Source: Lachnoanaerobaculum gingivalis
GTDB lineage: Bacteria > Bacillota > Clostridia > Lachnospirales > Lachnospiraceae
Direction: 5' to 3'
DNA: 64,000 bases
Assembly: GCF_003862475.1 (NCBI RefSeq)
Contig: NZ_RRCO01000004.1
Location: 108,036-172,035, forward strand
In this document: positions 63,750 to 64,000 of the stretch, one piece after another
Layout of the letters: the number at the start of each line of letters is the position of its first letter
How positions within the stretch are numbered: the first letter of the stretch is position 1
Program-made: the position numbers and the translations under genes
The notes under the pieces: generated by a model
What the model saw: the letters and a program-made list of their open reading frames with translations, nothing else
Databases searched by the model: none
What the model was told of the DNA's origin: nothing

Positions 63750-63778
63750 ATTATAGTATAAGTGTAGCATATATGCAA
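63750..63778 (-). promoter_or_regulatory. Promoter and palindromic operator of the dinJ-yafQ pair
   Basis: Minus strand TTGCAT (63773-63778), 17-base spacer, TATAAT (63750-63755). The perfect palindrome GCATATATGC (63768-63777) overlaps the -35, as expected for antitoxin autoregulation. Confidence 0.65.
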
Positions 63779-63850
63779 TGCGGATAACCGGATTAGATAA
63801 AATTACAGTTTGCCGGTCCGGGTAAATTTGAATTTGAGGGGGGTATTTTT

Positions 63851-64000
63851 GTGTCAACAATTAAAATTGAAAATCTTAGTTTCTCATATTATGGCTATGA
63901 AAAACCTATATTTGAAAATGTATCATTTTCATTTGATACGAACTGGAAAACAGGGTTGATAGGAAGAAACGGAATTGGAAAATCAACACGGGAGTTTGAC
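63851..64000 (+). CDS. ABC-F-type ATPase (start only; cut by window edge)
   Basis: GTG start after GAGGGGGG. The first 50 residues include IKIENLSFSYYGYEKPIFE and the P-loop GRNGIGKST, as in Lsa/Vga-type ABC-F ribosome-protection or translation factors (the phrase FDTNWKTGLIGRNG is typical). The residues after GKST (REFD) do not look like the expected hydrophobic helix, so the end may be damaged or chimeric. Role in antibiotic resistance cannot be judged from this fragment. Confidence 0.7.
   Translation, partial: MSTIKIENLSFSYYGYEKPIFENVSFSFDTNWKTGLIGRNGIGKSTREFD

Overview
The window is a low-GC, gene-dense chromosomal segment of an anaerobic Firmicute, most likely of the Lachnospiraceae. 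Reasons: AT-rich codon use, strong AGGAGG ribosome sites, DUF2812/PadR, DUF5711 and DUF2752/DUF4190 genes, an iron-sulfur L-serine dehydratase, an FMN-binding fumarate-reductase-type flavoprotein, and very large secreted proteins with choline/glucan-binding-type repeats. An oral genus such as Lachnoanaerobaculum would fit, but that is inference; there is no rRNA or other taxonomic marker. I saw no tRNA, rRNA or CRISPR array. Layout: 1-2,015 holds the end of a PadR regulator with its DUF2812 partner, a 147-bp miniature transposable element, and a small secreted protein with wall-binding repeats. 2,062-8,527 (minus) is a lactose/beta-galactoside operon (binding protein, two permeases, LacZ) with hairpins between its genes. 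8,648-9,800 is a stand-alone murG. 9,885-16,536 (plus) carries mtnN and a pgi-to-glucokinase run that encloses three poorly known genes, then a lipoprotein. 16,729-30,700 is the most distinctive part: an apparent three-gene operon of about 14 kb, preceded by a long leader, encoding a 535-aa repeat-only wall-binding protein and two related giant surface proteins (2,304 and about 1,649 aa) that share C-terminal modules. 30,709-34,134 has upp, a lipoprotein and sdaAB-sdaAA. 34,141-36,198 is a complete IS1182-family element, the probable relative of the miniature element at 684-830. 36,208-41,100 is a redox block: a 3-hydroxyacyl-CoA dehydrogenase and a flavocytochrome-type reductase facing each other across an intergenic region with two perfect inverted repeats, then an Rrf2 regulator and MsrAB. 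41,164-44,897 has a sodium symporter, a PfkB kinase and a nucleotidyltransferase/HAD-phosphatase fusion. 44,992-46,494 (minus) has a methyltransferase, rqcP and hup. 46,713-51,332 is a copper operon (copA with a fused copZ-like domain, then csoR) continuing into a pseudouridine synthase and a DNA glycosylase. 51,403-62,553 is mostly housekeeping: phosphoglucomutase, ACT protein plus homoserine dehydrogenase, tex, the tsaE-tsaB-rimI-rnz-tsaD cluster and ispD. The end holds an acetyltransferase, a YafQ/DinJ toxin-antitoxin pair and the start of an ABC-F ATPase. Themes: carbon flow from lactose or glucose into glycolysis (lac operon, glcK, pgi, pgm), thiol/redox and copper homeostasis, and a large investment in the cell surface. 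The best candidates for undescribed biology are the giant wall-protein operon, the internal-start CopZ inside copA, and the divergent redox operators.
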